Source: Batillaria attramentaria (taxonomy: Eukaryota > Mollusca > Gastropoda > Batillariidae). Taken from it: a stretch of DNA of 64,000 bases. The stretch covers positions 190,001 through 254,000 of the forward strand of contig JACVVK020000216.1 of NCBI GenBank assembly GCA_018292915.2. Direction: 5' to 3'. Shown one piece after another: positions 22,813 to 33,900 of the stretch; the first letter of the stretch is position 1; the number at the start of each line of letters is the position of its first letter. Below the pieces are notes generated by a model. That model made no database searches, was not told the DNA's origin, and was given only the letters and a program-made list of their open reading frames with translations. The translations under genes and the position numbers were made by a program.

Positions 22813-24479
22813 TCACATCGAGAAACGCGCATGGGCGGCTCGCCGCACGTGCAAAAAACCTTTGTACTGCGACCAATCAGCGCTGTCCTCCGAATCAGAT
22901 CCGCTCATCGGTGACGTCATGTTGAGAAAAAAGTCCACAGTCTCCTCCACAGAAAGGTTGGTGATGTCATCCACAGACCCGTTTGACACGCTGCCCAGGT
23001 AACCTGATATGACGTCACGTTCCTCCTTTGAGAGGCAACACGAAGGTATGGAGGAGGGGGGATTGCAGGTGGCGTTTGGATCTGCAGAGCGGGAGCGAGG
23101 CCGACTCACCGGCCGCGAGCAACCGGTCTGCACCCGTGGTCGCCTTTCGGTTGTTCGTGGAGGGTTAGCCACTGCCCAGGCTGGGTTCTCCATTTGCGCT
23201 ACCTCTCTCTGGAGGCAGTTGGCAGCTTCCTCGGCTTCTAGCTGAGCCGCGCACCTGGACTGCAGCCACTCCGTGCGAACGAGACTGGTTCTGGGCCTGC
23301 TGGTCCTGTACGGTATTGAGGACGCCGTGGGCAGGATGCGGAAGGGTCTGTAGTGGTGTCGGGGAGCACCACGAACTGGGTCATAGTGTCGAGGGGGATG
23401 TGGAGGGCCTGTGCTGGGTAATCGCGTGCCTAAATCCCCACTGTCAGTCATTCTGTGGTTGGTGTCTTTGAAGGAAACGTGCCGTTGCGGCCTGGCCCCG
23501 GCGCCGTGGGAGACATGTCTTGGGTGTTTGGCGACGCCAGCGGAGACCTTGCGGTACGTTTCTTCAGTGGGCTGAGGAGTCTCCTCTTTCAGCTTCTTCG
23601 TAAAAAGCAAGGTCTCTTGGAACACGATGGACTCGCAGTCCTTGTTCGTGTCAACATACCCTACACTTTGGGAGCACGTCTGAATAATACCAGCGTTCTT
23701 TCTCGCCCCGCTCAAGCTCCTCGTCCTCTTACGGCTGGAGTCACAGAACGCTAACCTCTGTTGACTGTCTGTCGATGATCGCTGGTGACTTTCTGTTGCT
23801 GGTCGCTGGTGACATTCTGGTGATAACCGCTGCTGATGACTTATACCCCCACAGCAGCACGCAGAGTCCGCCTCGGAGACAGTACACTGACAGTGGAACA
23901 CGGTTTCTGGAGGTGGATGCTGCTGGTGAGCCTGGTGATGCCGGCGACGCCGGAGACTATACAGCTGGTGTAGGATACTACTGCTGGGGTCGTGGGTGCC
24001 GTCTGGAAGAGCCTCATCAGGGACAGTCTCGTCTTCACAGAGCAGCACCGTATCGTCCTTACCGGCGGGTGTTGCTTGGTGGTCGTCCTCGTGGAGCTTC
24101 TCGTCACCATCACAACCCCCACCACTACCACCACCACCACCACTACCACCACCACCACCACCACTACAAAAGTCCACCAGATCGAACTGATCCGGATGGT
24201 TTCTTTCACAGCATTGAATCTCGTCTTCGTCGGTTCCATGTCCAGCGATTCTGCATCTTCGGGGTCTTTTACGCAGGACAAACTCTCTCGAAACCCGGAA
24301 ACACAGTCCGAAGGGTCTAACAGGGGAGGTGGTACAGTTTTGTTGTATTGCGGAGTGCGCGTCCCACGCTGCCACTCTTCCACTTGCTTCTGCACAGTTT
24401 CAGGTACGGTGACATTCAGGATCATGTTCGGATCAGCTACTCCACTGACTTCAAAGAGGCTGTCCTGGAGGCCTTGCAT
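22813..24479 (-). CDS. Uncharacterised Ser/His/Arg-rich protein, read in two overlapping frames
   Basis: I do not recognise this protein. An ATG at 24479 opens a frame with strong codon bias (MQGLQDSLFEVSGVADPN, then VPETVQKQVEEWQRG) down to about 24190. There it degenerates into poly-Val. The frame one base back is open from 24375 to the stop at 22813 but begins with GTG, and it becomes convincing from DQFDLVDF onward. One product would therefore need a shift near 24190-24240. Features of the long frame, counted from its GTG: Gly-rich tract 71-87; four eight-residue HQQRL/HQRPA-type repeats at about 177-208; RHVSF at 298-302, which fits a PP1-docking RVxF motif; an acidic C-terminus EETVDFFLNM with SGSDSEDSADW. 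No membrane segment is seen. It could be a gene with an assembly indel, a young pseudogene, or a case of recoding. Confidence 0.55.
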
Positions 24480-24740
24480 CTTTCCAGTCCCATCGTGTGT
24501 ATGTGTGCCAACTTTCAGAACAGTCGCTGTGCGTGCGTTGTCTTTATCAGAACAGACAAAATCATGACGTTGATATCAGCAGTTGTGTCATCGTCTGGAA
24601 AGCCTGATATACAAGGCAGCATACTGCTCATCGCGCGGTAGATATCTTTGTAGAGTTTTTGCAGAGTCCGACAGGTCATGCGACCGAAGAGTACACGCTT
24701 GCACAGTAGACATGAAGGGCCTCCGTCATGTTTTCAATCG

Positions 24741-25110
24741 TGACGTCAAATCTCACTTTGCGATGCCTCCGCGTTGCTCTTTAGAACTGCTGCAGGCACA
24801 AGACCGCGCGAACCCAGTTACACAATAATTAGCGACTCCACTCCTGTCAATCAAAATTGTTAAGCCAATGGCGTCCCGCGGCATAATGAGCACAACACAT
24901 GGCAAACATTTTGCCAGACACTACAGAGAGGGAAGCACATGTAGTTTGATATGACTGAAACAGGGAAAAGAAAGCAGTGAGTCCATTGACGTCATTTGAA
25001 GAAAAAGACCATTACGTCAATCTCTTTCATCTTAAAATAACCCCTTTTCCCATAAAATGACTTGGACGTACCGTCGTTTGCCAATACAGGAAAGAGTAAA
25101 GGGGCGGGGC
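24741..25110 (-). promoter_or_regulatory. CRE/CCAAT/GC-box cluster upstream of the 22.8-24.5 kb gene
   Basis: Perfect palindromic CREs TGACGTCA lie at 24741-24748 and 24987-24994, with a half-site TACGTCA at 25013-25019. A CCAAT lies at 24865-24869 and a GC box GGGGCGGGGC at 25101-25110. In minus orientation these are about 260-630 bases before the ATG at 24479. CREB/ATF-type activation is what such a cluster suggests by family knowledge; no TATA box is evident. Between the cluster and the ATG there are two short upstream frames, one ending TGA where the next starts ATG. Confidence 0.5.
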
Positions 25111-25272
25111 TCTGGCCTCGGGGCTTTCCGGGTGGAGTCGCCAATTCACATCAGTAGGACGATACATTGTTAGATCAATTCGTCATTCAATTAGTCCCAT
25201 GACTACCACCCCCTTCCCCCACCACCGGCCGCCCACTGACACAAGTTTGTTCAGTGAATAATGCTTGCATGG

Positions 25273-25759
25273 CAGGGGCGCCGGAAGATGTTGGGGGGAG
25301 GGGGGGGGGGAGCAGAATCTCAGAGGGGGGGGGGGGAGAACGGAAAAGGTCGGCTCAAAACTAAAGTATAGCCGAATGGCCGCGAAAGTGATTATGAGCA
25401 GATTTAGACGGACAGGAAATGATGGCTTGAGGCGCTTTTTCTTACAAACGCAAATCGAGGTGGTGGTTGTTGTTTTTGAAAAGTTACCGTTTATGTGTTG
25501 TTGCTGTTGTATTTTTAGGCAAGGTGGATGTGCAAAGGCAAGTCAGTCATGCAACGGCTAAACTGAGTTGTCTGTTGGGTGGGATGAGGGAGAGAGCAGG
25601 AAGAAGGGTAGGGGAAGGAGGGGGGCAAGACCATGGCTTTGTCCCCCCCCCCCTCTTGCCATAGTCACCTGATTTTCCGGGGGGGGGGGGCTAAAAGATA
25701 CCCCCCCCCGCTCGGGTACGGGGGGGGGCTGCCCCCCCCCCCCGTTTCCGGCGCCCCTG
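25273..25759. mobile_element. hAT-like non-autonomous element with G-rich arms
   Basis: The ends CAGGGGCGCCGGAA and TTCCGGCGCCCCTG are perfect 14-base inverted repeats, and CAGGGGCG is a terminus common in hAT-type elements. Subterminal poly-G and poly-C runs extend the self-complementarity. No transposase frame and no clean target-site duplication were found; a CATG is shared near both ends. Confidence 0.65.
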
Positions 25760-25950
25760 CATGCGTACGTAGATAGACAGTGTGTTGTAGAGATTGCAAA
25801 AAGCCACTGCATTTCGATGGAAATTTCTGGACCATTCCAGAACATGCGAGTGCAGTAACGTCACTAGACTACGTAACCTTGGAAAGATTCCGTACTTGCC
25901 AGTAAGCTGCGGAATGTTCTCGATCTGACCTGTTAGTATATATAAGCAGG

Positions 25951-26128
25951 GGAGCCGGGTGGCCGAATGGTAGAGCGTTGGACTCTCAATGCTCTGGTCG
26001 TGAGTTCGAATCCCGCCGGCTGGGGCCAGATATTTGTGCTGGCCTTTTTTCTCGTTGCCCCGTCTTTGATATCACCCTTATGTGATGGAAAAGGACGTTA
26101 AACTCCCAAACACACACACACACACACC
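25951..26128 (+). mobile_element. SINE family A, best-preserved head
   Basis: GGGTGGCCGAATGGTAGAGC, GGACTCTCAATGC and GTGAGTTCGAATCCC form an almost intact tRNA-like promoter. The full body and the GGACGTTAAACTCCCAAACA tail follow, and the tail runs into (CA)n. Confidence 0.85.
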
Positions 26129-26293
26129 CGTATATAAGCAGCCCTGCACAGCGTTCTGGGTTCTTCTTCCATGAGTTTGTTCTCCGCGTATCTTCTGCTA
26201 ACAAAGTATTGGAGTTGTATCCTGTTGTATCCCGTGTCTTCTCTGCGAGTGCACCGAGAGAGCGACATTGCAGGAGTAAAATACAACACAGTG

Positions 26294-26294
26294 T

Positions 26295-26380
<86 letters not shown>
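26294..26380 (+). repeat. (GT)n microsatellite
   Basis: An uninterrupted GT dinucleotide repeat of about 85 bases. Confidence 0.95.
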
Positions 26381-26382
<2 letters not shown>

Positions 26383-26461
26383 AGTGTTTAGCATTGCCAA
26401 CGGCAAGAATGAAAACTGGACTGCTGGACCAATGTCTTTACCGTTGACAAATAAAGTTTCA

Positions 26462-26734
26462 TTTTCATTTCATTTTTTCATTTTCATCGCTGTCTTAAAA
26501 CCCACCTATTTAAAACTGATAACTGATCTACCCTGCCCTTCCACACCATGTCAGCCTGCTTGTTGAGAGTTATATGAGAGTTGTTTAAATGTTCCCGTGA
26601 GTCTGTGCATGTTTATGAAAGCTGTTTATTGTGCGGTGTATGTAGTTATGATGTACGGCGCTTAGAGTCTGTGTCATTTACATGTATAGGCGCCTTATAA
26701 GTATGTATGTATTATTATTATTATTATTTTTAAA
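26462..26734 (+). mobile_element. LINE 3' end, second type, with (ATT)n tail
   Basis: CTTAAAACCCACCTATTTAA encodes VLKPTYLK, the K-T-x-L pattern found at the end of non-LTR retrotransposon ORF2. A short 3' UTR, GGCGCTTAGAGTCTGTG, TAGGCGCCTTATAAGTATGT and (ATT)n follow. It differs from the 2371 and 19195 copies in sequence but has the same architecture. Confidence 0.6.
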
Positions 26735-27045
26735 GCCAGTACTAGAGGACGGCCCGTCAACGCGCTGCTGGCCGGGCTGACATCACTGAGCAGTCACGGG
26801 TCTCGCCACAGTCAGCATTTGCATTTGAAATTAAACCTAACTCCATGTAACCAGGCGTCAAAGGCCCAGTGCATGCAGGCCGGGAGGCAAAACACAGAGA
26901 TCGCTATGACATGAGAGTTCATTTTATCGGAAACAGTACAAATGACCGAGTGGACGGCGAAGATCGTAGCGTGCAGCGAACTCGCGGCAGGGCTGACTGG
27001 CGACTGTCCCGCGAAGGTTGGTTGGTTGGTTGGCCCGTTCAGTTG
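26735..27045. other. Gene-free stretch
   Basis: I see no exon or recognisable repeat apart from a GGTTGGTTGGTTGG run near 27017. Confidence 0.4.
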
Positions 27046-27391
27046 CCGGGGTTACTGAGTAGGGTTTATCGTCCCACGCCACAACGAGGTGATTGGAGAC
27101 GACCCTAAAGGTTATGGGAAGTGGGGATAGCTACCCTAACTGAACAGTCCAGCTGAACACTTATTCAATCCAGTCAGACTGCCACTCAGTCAGGTGGGCC
27201 ACATTTTATGTATCCTTGACCGTAATGGACAAGTTACACAAACAGATCCAGTTCACAGTCACCGGAAGCGGGACAACGCGGTGAAAAGGGCCTGTACATT
27301 TTTTGGCCCTGTTGGGATTCGAACCTTGGACCTTTCGATCTCGAGTCCAACGCTCAAACCAGCCGTTGACGGAGCCACCGACTCCCCCTGC
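27046..27391 (-). mobile_element. tRNA-derived SINE, family C, full length
   Basis: On the minus strand GTCGGTGGCTCCGTCAACGG leads into GGTTTGAGCGTTGG and a perfect B box GGTTCGAATCCC. A long body and the tail GGCGTGGGACGATAAACCC follow. The 3' half matches the plus-strand fragment at 7703-7835. Confidence 0.7.
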
Positions 27392-28084
27392 GTCCCGCGC
27401 GGAAGCGCACCGGGTAGCCAGAGCGCGGAGAGTCCGGCCCGCGGCAAAGCCGAAAGCGCTGTCACGGGGTGCATGCGAAAAACTTGACAAAGAACGCTGA
27501 TGGGCTGCAGCGTAATTTGTGTTTCTCAGACACAGAAAACTAACCACAGCGGGCGTATTATTCGCATTAAACTGAAAGAGCGTGAAAAATACTTTAACTT
27601 GGTAGTAGGATTTATGAATGAAATTTGGGGAATTTACTACAGCGGCTACTCAAAGAGGGCAAACTGAAACCAGCCGGGACTCCGTCTGCTTTTCAAAAGC
27701 GGTTAAAATCCCCTGTTGAACTACAAAACAGCGCTAAGAACAAAACGTGCGCCTCAGTACTGCAGGTGACAGGCGGAATTATTCAGTCTAGCCGTGGTAA
27801 GATGACTTCGGAGACCGTCATTGGACAATCAACAGCGATACACAAACACTGTGACAAGCACGTGCGCTATCATGATCGCGGATCAGTACTAAACACTGTA
27901 CGCTTCAATGGACAATGACAAAGGCTGTTGCACATGACTGGCCGGAGAGGGGTAACAAAGGTGGCCACTGAGCGGGAGTGGGTGTGGGTCAGTGTTTGGG
28001 AGTTTAACAAAGGGGTCCAGAGAACAAAGGGGAAACACGGTTTCAGTACAAAACATCAGTATCGGACAAATGGAAATGTTTCAG
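27392..28084. other. Gene-free stretch
   Basis: A 97-codon plus frame at 27625-27918 begins with TTG, lacks a domain and has no splice context, so I do not call it. A small fragment like a SINE-A tail (CAGTGTTTGGGAGTTTAAC) lies near 27990. Confidence 0.4.
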
Positions 28085-28336
28085 CCCACCCACTTTGGAA
28101 ATGTTCAGCCCACCAAATTTGAAAAATAAATGCAATTCTAAATTCCGAAATTTAAATAGCTGAGCTGACCCTTCGCACCACGTGATTGTAATGTGTTTAT
28201 GTCCAGCGTGTGAGAGAATGCGTGTGATTCACGTGAGCGTGCGTGTTGGGTTCAGTTCGCGGCGCTTTGAGCCGATTCAAGAAATTGGGTAAAGCGCCTA
28301 TACAATGCTCATTATTATTATTATTATTATTATTAA
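28085..28336 (+). mobile_element. SINE family B, 3' half
   Basis: It starts at TGGAAATGTTCAGCCCACCA. It continues through TAGCTGAGCTGACCCTTCGC and GTGAGCGTGCGTGTTGGG to GCGCCTATACAATGCTC and (ATT)n. The 3' end is very well preserved. Confidence 0.8.
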
Positions 28337-29677
28337 ATGTCAATGCCGGATAGGGACCGGATCAATATGACCCGGTCTCATATATCATATAGTTTCCGCG
28401 GCGAAAGTGCCGGTGATCAGTGATCACATTTTTTTTTGTTTTTTTTTTGTTTTTGTTTTTTGGGGGGGGGTGCTTTTTTCTGTTTTTTTTTTTTCCTGTT
28501 GTTGTTGTTGCTTCTGATACTTTCGTTGATTTTCATATGTTTCCTTTTGTTTTTCGCTTACTTAGGCCCTTCTGCTTACGACCGGCGGCCACCACTTGAT
28601 ATCAGTCTCAGTAGTGACTGTAGCCTACTCTCTGTGGCAGAACTGCGTAATGTAAAAGATGTGTTTGGTTGTTGGTAATAACAAGTACTCTAGGTTTTAT
28701 TTCTTTATTTCGTATTGTTCTTATTTGAGGCATTGCCTTCAGTGTCAACTGACGCCGGCTGACTTCCGCCTGGTTCAGTTCAGTCGGTGTGGCGGCTTGC
28801 CCGGCCAGTGCAGCAGCTTCTGCGCCCGTCAGTAGCAAACAAAAGCTTACGTTTATCTGTTTTCCCTCTCTCACTCCCACTACCCCCACCCCCAACTCCC
28901 ACCCTTCTCCTCTTCCTCTTCCCCCTGTCCGGCCCCGCGACCGAGCTGCTGCGCAGCCGTACTCCTCTACAAAACAATAACATAACACCACCACGTGCCT
29001 GCATCAGTTTGCGTGCTTCGTTTCTTGGTACGGACTATAGCGATGCGAATGCGCATGGGCAATCGGTGTATTCATCCGCTAATGGGTTTATATCAGTTTA
29101 CAGAAACAGAAAGGCACTTTTCTTCATTTTTTATCTACATTTTTGATAGTGTACCTGAAGGTGTGTCGCCAGCAAAAGATTTGTAGTAGTTGCACATATG
29201 GTCACAAGTGTTGTTTAGCACTATATTTTTAGCGGACTGATATGTATTGAGTGACGCGACGTCTCCAGTAGGCAATCTGCACGTACGCTGTTGTTCGGGA
29301 GGTTATTGTGTCATACTTTCAGTGTTTGTGAAACTTCAGCAAAGGTCAGGAACTTTTAACATTATTATCTTGATAGCACTACCAATATCCTTTCATGCTG
29401 TTTCAATTTTTAATTTATTTGCATGATTTTGCTCACGATAATGAGATTATAGTTCAGCCGGGGTAGTTGCCGTTCACCTCAAATCGTTCAACGTTTGATC
29501 CGTAAAAAAATATTCTGTACATGTGTTTGATTGTCATTCTGCATAGAAGTAAACGACAAAAAGTGTTGATAGACAACTCAGACAGTGATTTTCTGAAGGT
29601 AACTTGGATTTTCTAACCGCAGTTTTTGAGGTTTGTCGGTTTGTGCGTGTGGAGAGTTGTCGGGTCGCTTGATTCGA

Positions 29678-29687
29678 CGCCATCTTG
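29678..29687 (-). promoter_or_regulatory. YY1-like core element CAAGATGGCG
   Basis: The minus strand reads CAAGATGGCG, close to the YY1 element often found at transcription starts of broadly expressed animal genes. It lies about 1.27 kb before the KDM4 ATG, in the unrepetitive interval. The assignment as a KDM4 promoter site is inference. Confidence 0.25.
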
Positions 29688-30734
29688 TTTGGGCATCATC
29701 AATGCGTGACCCCCCCAGTCCCAAAAGTCGAGATTTGCCTTGATAGCTGTCTTTCCGGCTTCTTTCCTCGCATTGATACTTTCAGCTATGAGCCATAGCC
29801 CGAAATCATCATCAGCTAAACGCGAGACAGGTCTCTTGGTGTTAAGTGCTGGATGTGTGGCTCATCATCATTTTTCATCGGAATGACCATAAATAGGACA
29901 CGTGGGTAGTGTCCCCTGATAAGATGGCATTGAAGCATGCCGACAATCACGATCTTCCTACTTCAGTTGAGTAGAGGGAAGGGACTGGATTTGTAACCCT
30001 GTACAGTCCCCGATTCCGCGAAGAAGAAAAATACATGTGTTGGTTGTTGGTCAGCTTTATTAGAATCAGAAAGAGCACACGTGGGAAGATCTGTATTGAT
30101 GATGCGTCTCGAGGCAACAGTACACATTTATAATAAATGAAGGTGTTAAACCAGCACTTACTCTTTCCATATCAAGTGATTGTGACAGATTAATGGCCCC
30201 TTTTGCCTGTTTAAATCACTCAAATTATCATAGTTGTGAAATTGCCCACACATACTGTTTTAACGTAAGCTGTCATTTAAATACATGCAAACCTACGTCC
30301 ACAAAACAAAAATTACGTACGCATACATGGAATGAACAGACATCATAATTTTAAATACTGGAAAAGATTGTGCATCCTTTAATCAACTATCCATTACAAA
30401 AGCACACAGTCAAAATAATTTCTGTATGATGCATATCGGTTATTAAAAACAAAAATCTCTCATTATTAAGCAAGTATACACATTGAATTTCAAGATCCTG
30501 TTCCATCCAGAAGAAGCCATGAATTGAATTGGAAAATGTACATGTCTACATATATGTACACACTATGCCTACAGGGGAAAAAAGAAAATGACACCGTAGA
30601 CTTTAAGTCTTTTCTATTTTCAGCAGGTTGTGGTAATAGATTTAATAGAATGCGAGAATTTCTTCAGCTTGAGAGACGAACTGTTGAATGTGTTTGTTAA
30701 ACTGCAAAACTGCAGTATTATTCTGTTAATACTA

Positions 30735-30865
30735 TCATGGCATCATCTTACATTGACTTTGGCTTCTGCACAAGTAAGGCTGACAATCAGTTTGTCTTGC
30801 ATTGAAAAAGCCATAGAGGTTGTCCACAATATTCCGTTCACAGCAAGACCAGGGTTAAACACACT
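30735..30865 (+). repeat. Interspersed repeat, copy 1
   Basis: TTTGTCTTGCATTGAAAAAG, then CCATAGAGGTTGTCCACAAT and ATTCCGTTCACAGCAAGACC, match position for position the block at 60570-60672. They differ at roughly one base in five. The element type is unknown. Confidence 0.6.
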
Positions 30866-30958
30866 TTACTGTTATGTCCATTCAAGTGCATAAATTTGTT
30901 TGTTTGGTCAGGCTGAGGTGCAGTTGAAGAGGGAGAATAAGGGTGCACCATCTTCAAC

Positions 30959-33900
30959 ATGGAGAGCTCCAGTGGAGGAAGTTTGGTCCCTAAGATCATG
31001 GTCTTCCGACCAACCATGGAAGAGTTCAAGGACTTCAACAAGTACATTGCATACATGGAATCACAGGGAGCTCATAAGGCTGGGTTGGCAAAGGTATGCC
31101 TAAGACTGAACTTGAAGAGGTTGCACAAGGCCAGTCTTTATTGTAAATGTTGTTTCTTTTCTTTCTCTTCAGTTTGATGATGTAAACTGTAAAGTTGGAT
31201 CGTTTCTGAAATTGTGGCTTAGATCAAAAGCTACTCTGTACTAATGTTTCTTGTCAGTAATTAAACAGTTTTTATATTTTTACTTCCAGTTTTTGTGTCT
31301 GTTACCACATTGCTTAACTAAAGATGAAATAATTATCGGTAATATCACAGTTCCAGAAATTTAGTTTGACTTTTTGCTCTAGTCAAGCCTGTCATCACTT
31401 AAACGTTAAGGTGATAAATTTGCTTTCCTTTTCCTCACCAGGTGATCCCACCTCCAGAGTGGGTCCCACGCAAGTCTGGGTATGACGACCTGGACATAAC
31501 AATCCCAGCTCCCATTGAGCAGGTTGTGCAGGGCTGTCAGGGTCTGTACACACAGTACAATATCCAGAGGAAGGCCATGCATGTGAAGGACTTCAAGGCA
31601 TTGGCTAACTCAGAGAAGTAAGTTCTTGTTCACTTGTTAGTTGGGAAGTACGAGTATGGGTTGTGTTGCCAGACTCATGAAAATTTGTTCACAGTTTGGG
31701 TTGATCAGGCTGGGGAATTGTCAGTCATTTTGGCAATTTTCAGTCAAATTTTCTATCCTTTCAGCCAAAAAATCCAAGTTTCGGCCGAAAAAAGGTTGCA
31801 CACGTATCATGATACATGTAATAGTGGGACTTCAGTTTTGAAAGCTTGCATATGGTCAAGAGTACAGAGTTGAGTCGAGTGAGTGTGACATGAGTACCCA
31901 GTTTTCAGCAAAGTCATAAGCAAACTATTTTATATGAATTCGGTGTGTCTTGTCATGAGCAATCTTCACCGTATCTGATTTTCTAATACAAGTTGTCGAT
32001 TGGCCGTATTTGAAGAAATAAGTTGTGAGTTTGTACATAACATTAAACACTGTCACAATTTTGCAGACTTGATATTTCAAGGCAAAAACAAACCAGTGAT
32101 GTTGTTTGCATGTTGTGTTTTTATTTTGAAGGCTTAACCTTCAGCAATATCACAAAAGAGAAGGAAAGACTCACCAGATGCAAAGAAATGCAATGAAAAA
32201 GTGGTGTGAACATAACTTTACGTCAAGTGGCAAGTTAAACTGAAATGAGCACCATTATGACAGAGTACTGATACTGTTTGGTCAAAAAAACTTCTTAAGA
32301 ACATTGCTTGGGTTACTCAATAATAATGCAATGCAATACATGAACAAAAATAAATGATACGTGAACAGAAATGGATTCAAATGTTTCTGGTTTTCTGCTT
32401 GACGGAACATGTCAATAAAACCCTTTAAAAAGCTAAACATTTTATTCCAGTTATTATTGTTTCCCAGTAAAATTAAAGACTGACCCTTGAAATACATGCA
32501 AAAACAAAAATAACAGTTGCTACTTCACTGTGTCCCTGAATAAAGTGATCAAAGAAAGAACTGAGCATGCTTAAACATAACATTACGACGTGACAGACTT
32601 ATTTCAAACTTTTAAAGTCACACAGAAGGAAAAGGTACAAAAAAATACATTACCAGTGACTTTGTTTTTATGGTAAGTACACCGTACTCACACAAAGATG
32701 TATCTAACAGATTTAACACATGAATTATTACCATATCCAGCTGTCTGAACATAACTTGACACACTTGAACACAACATTACACTGTGACAGACAAATTTCA
32801 GATAGCTAAAGTCAACCAGAAGGAAAAAGAACAAAACATATCAGTTGTAGTAAGTGTGGTTCAATGGGAGGTACTCTTTAACCCCCTCAAAGTATGATTT
32901 TAAGCTTAATCCCATAGATAATTGCTATCTCAAGCTACATGAATGTAACTTTACACAACTTCGAACATAACATTACACTGTGACAGACTCATTTGAGACT
33001 GTCAAAATCAAACAAGAGGAAACGGAACAAAACAATGTATTACCAGGAAGTGTGCTTTAATCGAAGGTACACATTCTCTTCACAAAAATATGATTTAAAA
33101 GCATAATAAAACTGATAACTGTCATTATCAAGTTGCTGGAACTTAACTTGACAAACACTCATGCAACAGCTTTCACTCAAACACACACAGGGATGATGTA
33201 TACAAACTGCTATAATCAAAAAGGGGCTCACAGCATAGGAAATACTGAATACATATCATTTTTCAGTACAGCAAAGGAAAAAAATGTAACCTTTGACTGA
33301 ACATAACTTGAAACCCACTGTCTGTGTATAAAGTTGTGTTCAAACACAAACAGCTCCTGCACATTTTCTATTGGTGTGATCCTGGAAAAAAAAAACACAG
33401 TCATGAATAAAAACACATAATTTCGCTGTCCTCTATTTCTTGCCATTAAAAAAATGAAGGAATGCCCAAGTTGTTGTTTGTACATAATATAACAACTGCA
33501 TGAATCTGGGTACGGTGTGTAAAGTTAACTTCAATAAACAAACAGATGAACACACAAAAATGTGTTTGAATGGAAATTTTCAAGACTCCAGGGAGAAAAA
33601 TTATCCCAAAGATGTTTAGCAGGATATTTTATTTTTGTTTGGTGCTAGACTTGTCGTCGTATGAGTTTGAACATAATGCTGACGACCTTCGTTTGTGAGT
33701 AAAGTTGTGTTCAAACCAGAGACATCTGAAATTTTACATAAGAAAGCTTTACTCCCCGCAAAGGATCTTTTTCCGAGTAGCTTTCCACCTAAAAATACCT
33801 AAGGCATTCATTGTTTGTTGCTGAATACACAACTTTTGTAACAGAGTCATGAACATAACGTTTACAACCTAAACCACAAATGTCTCCACGGCTGTGTCGA

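Larger units (their letters stand above)
28337..30911 (+). other. KDM4 upstream and 5' untranslated region
   Basis: No coding exon is visible. A T/G-rich tract lies at 28430-28500. The interval 28740-29720 is relatively free of repeats and rich in CpG and GCC motifs, and probably contains the KDM4 promoter and a non-coding first exon, though I cannot place either. The 3' boundary is the acceptor TTTGGTCAG| at 30903-30911, which precedes the exon with the start codon. Confidence 0.45.

Noticed and set aside
23841..24190. Poly-Val continuation of the 24479 frame as a membrane segment
   Set aside because: The Val run is a (GGT)n tract read out of frame; the Gly-Ser reading in the neighbouring frame is more plausible and continues into a biased frame.
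27625..27918. 97-codon plus-strand open frame
   Set aside because: It starts with TTG, has no domain, no splice or promoter context, and lies among SINE fragments.
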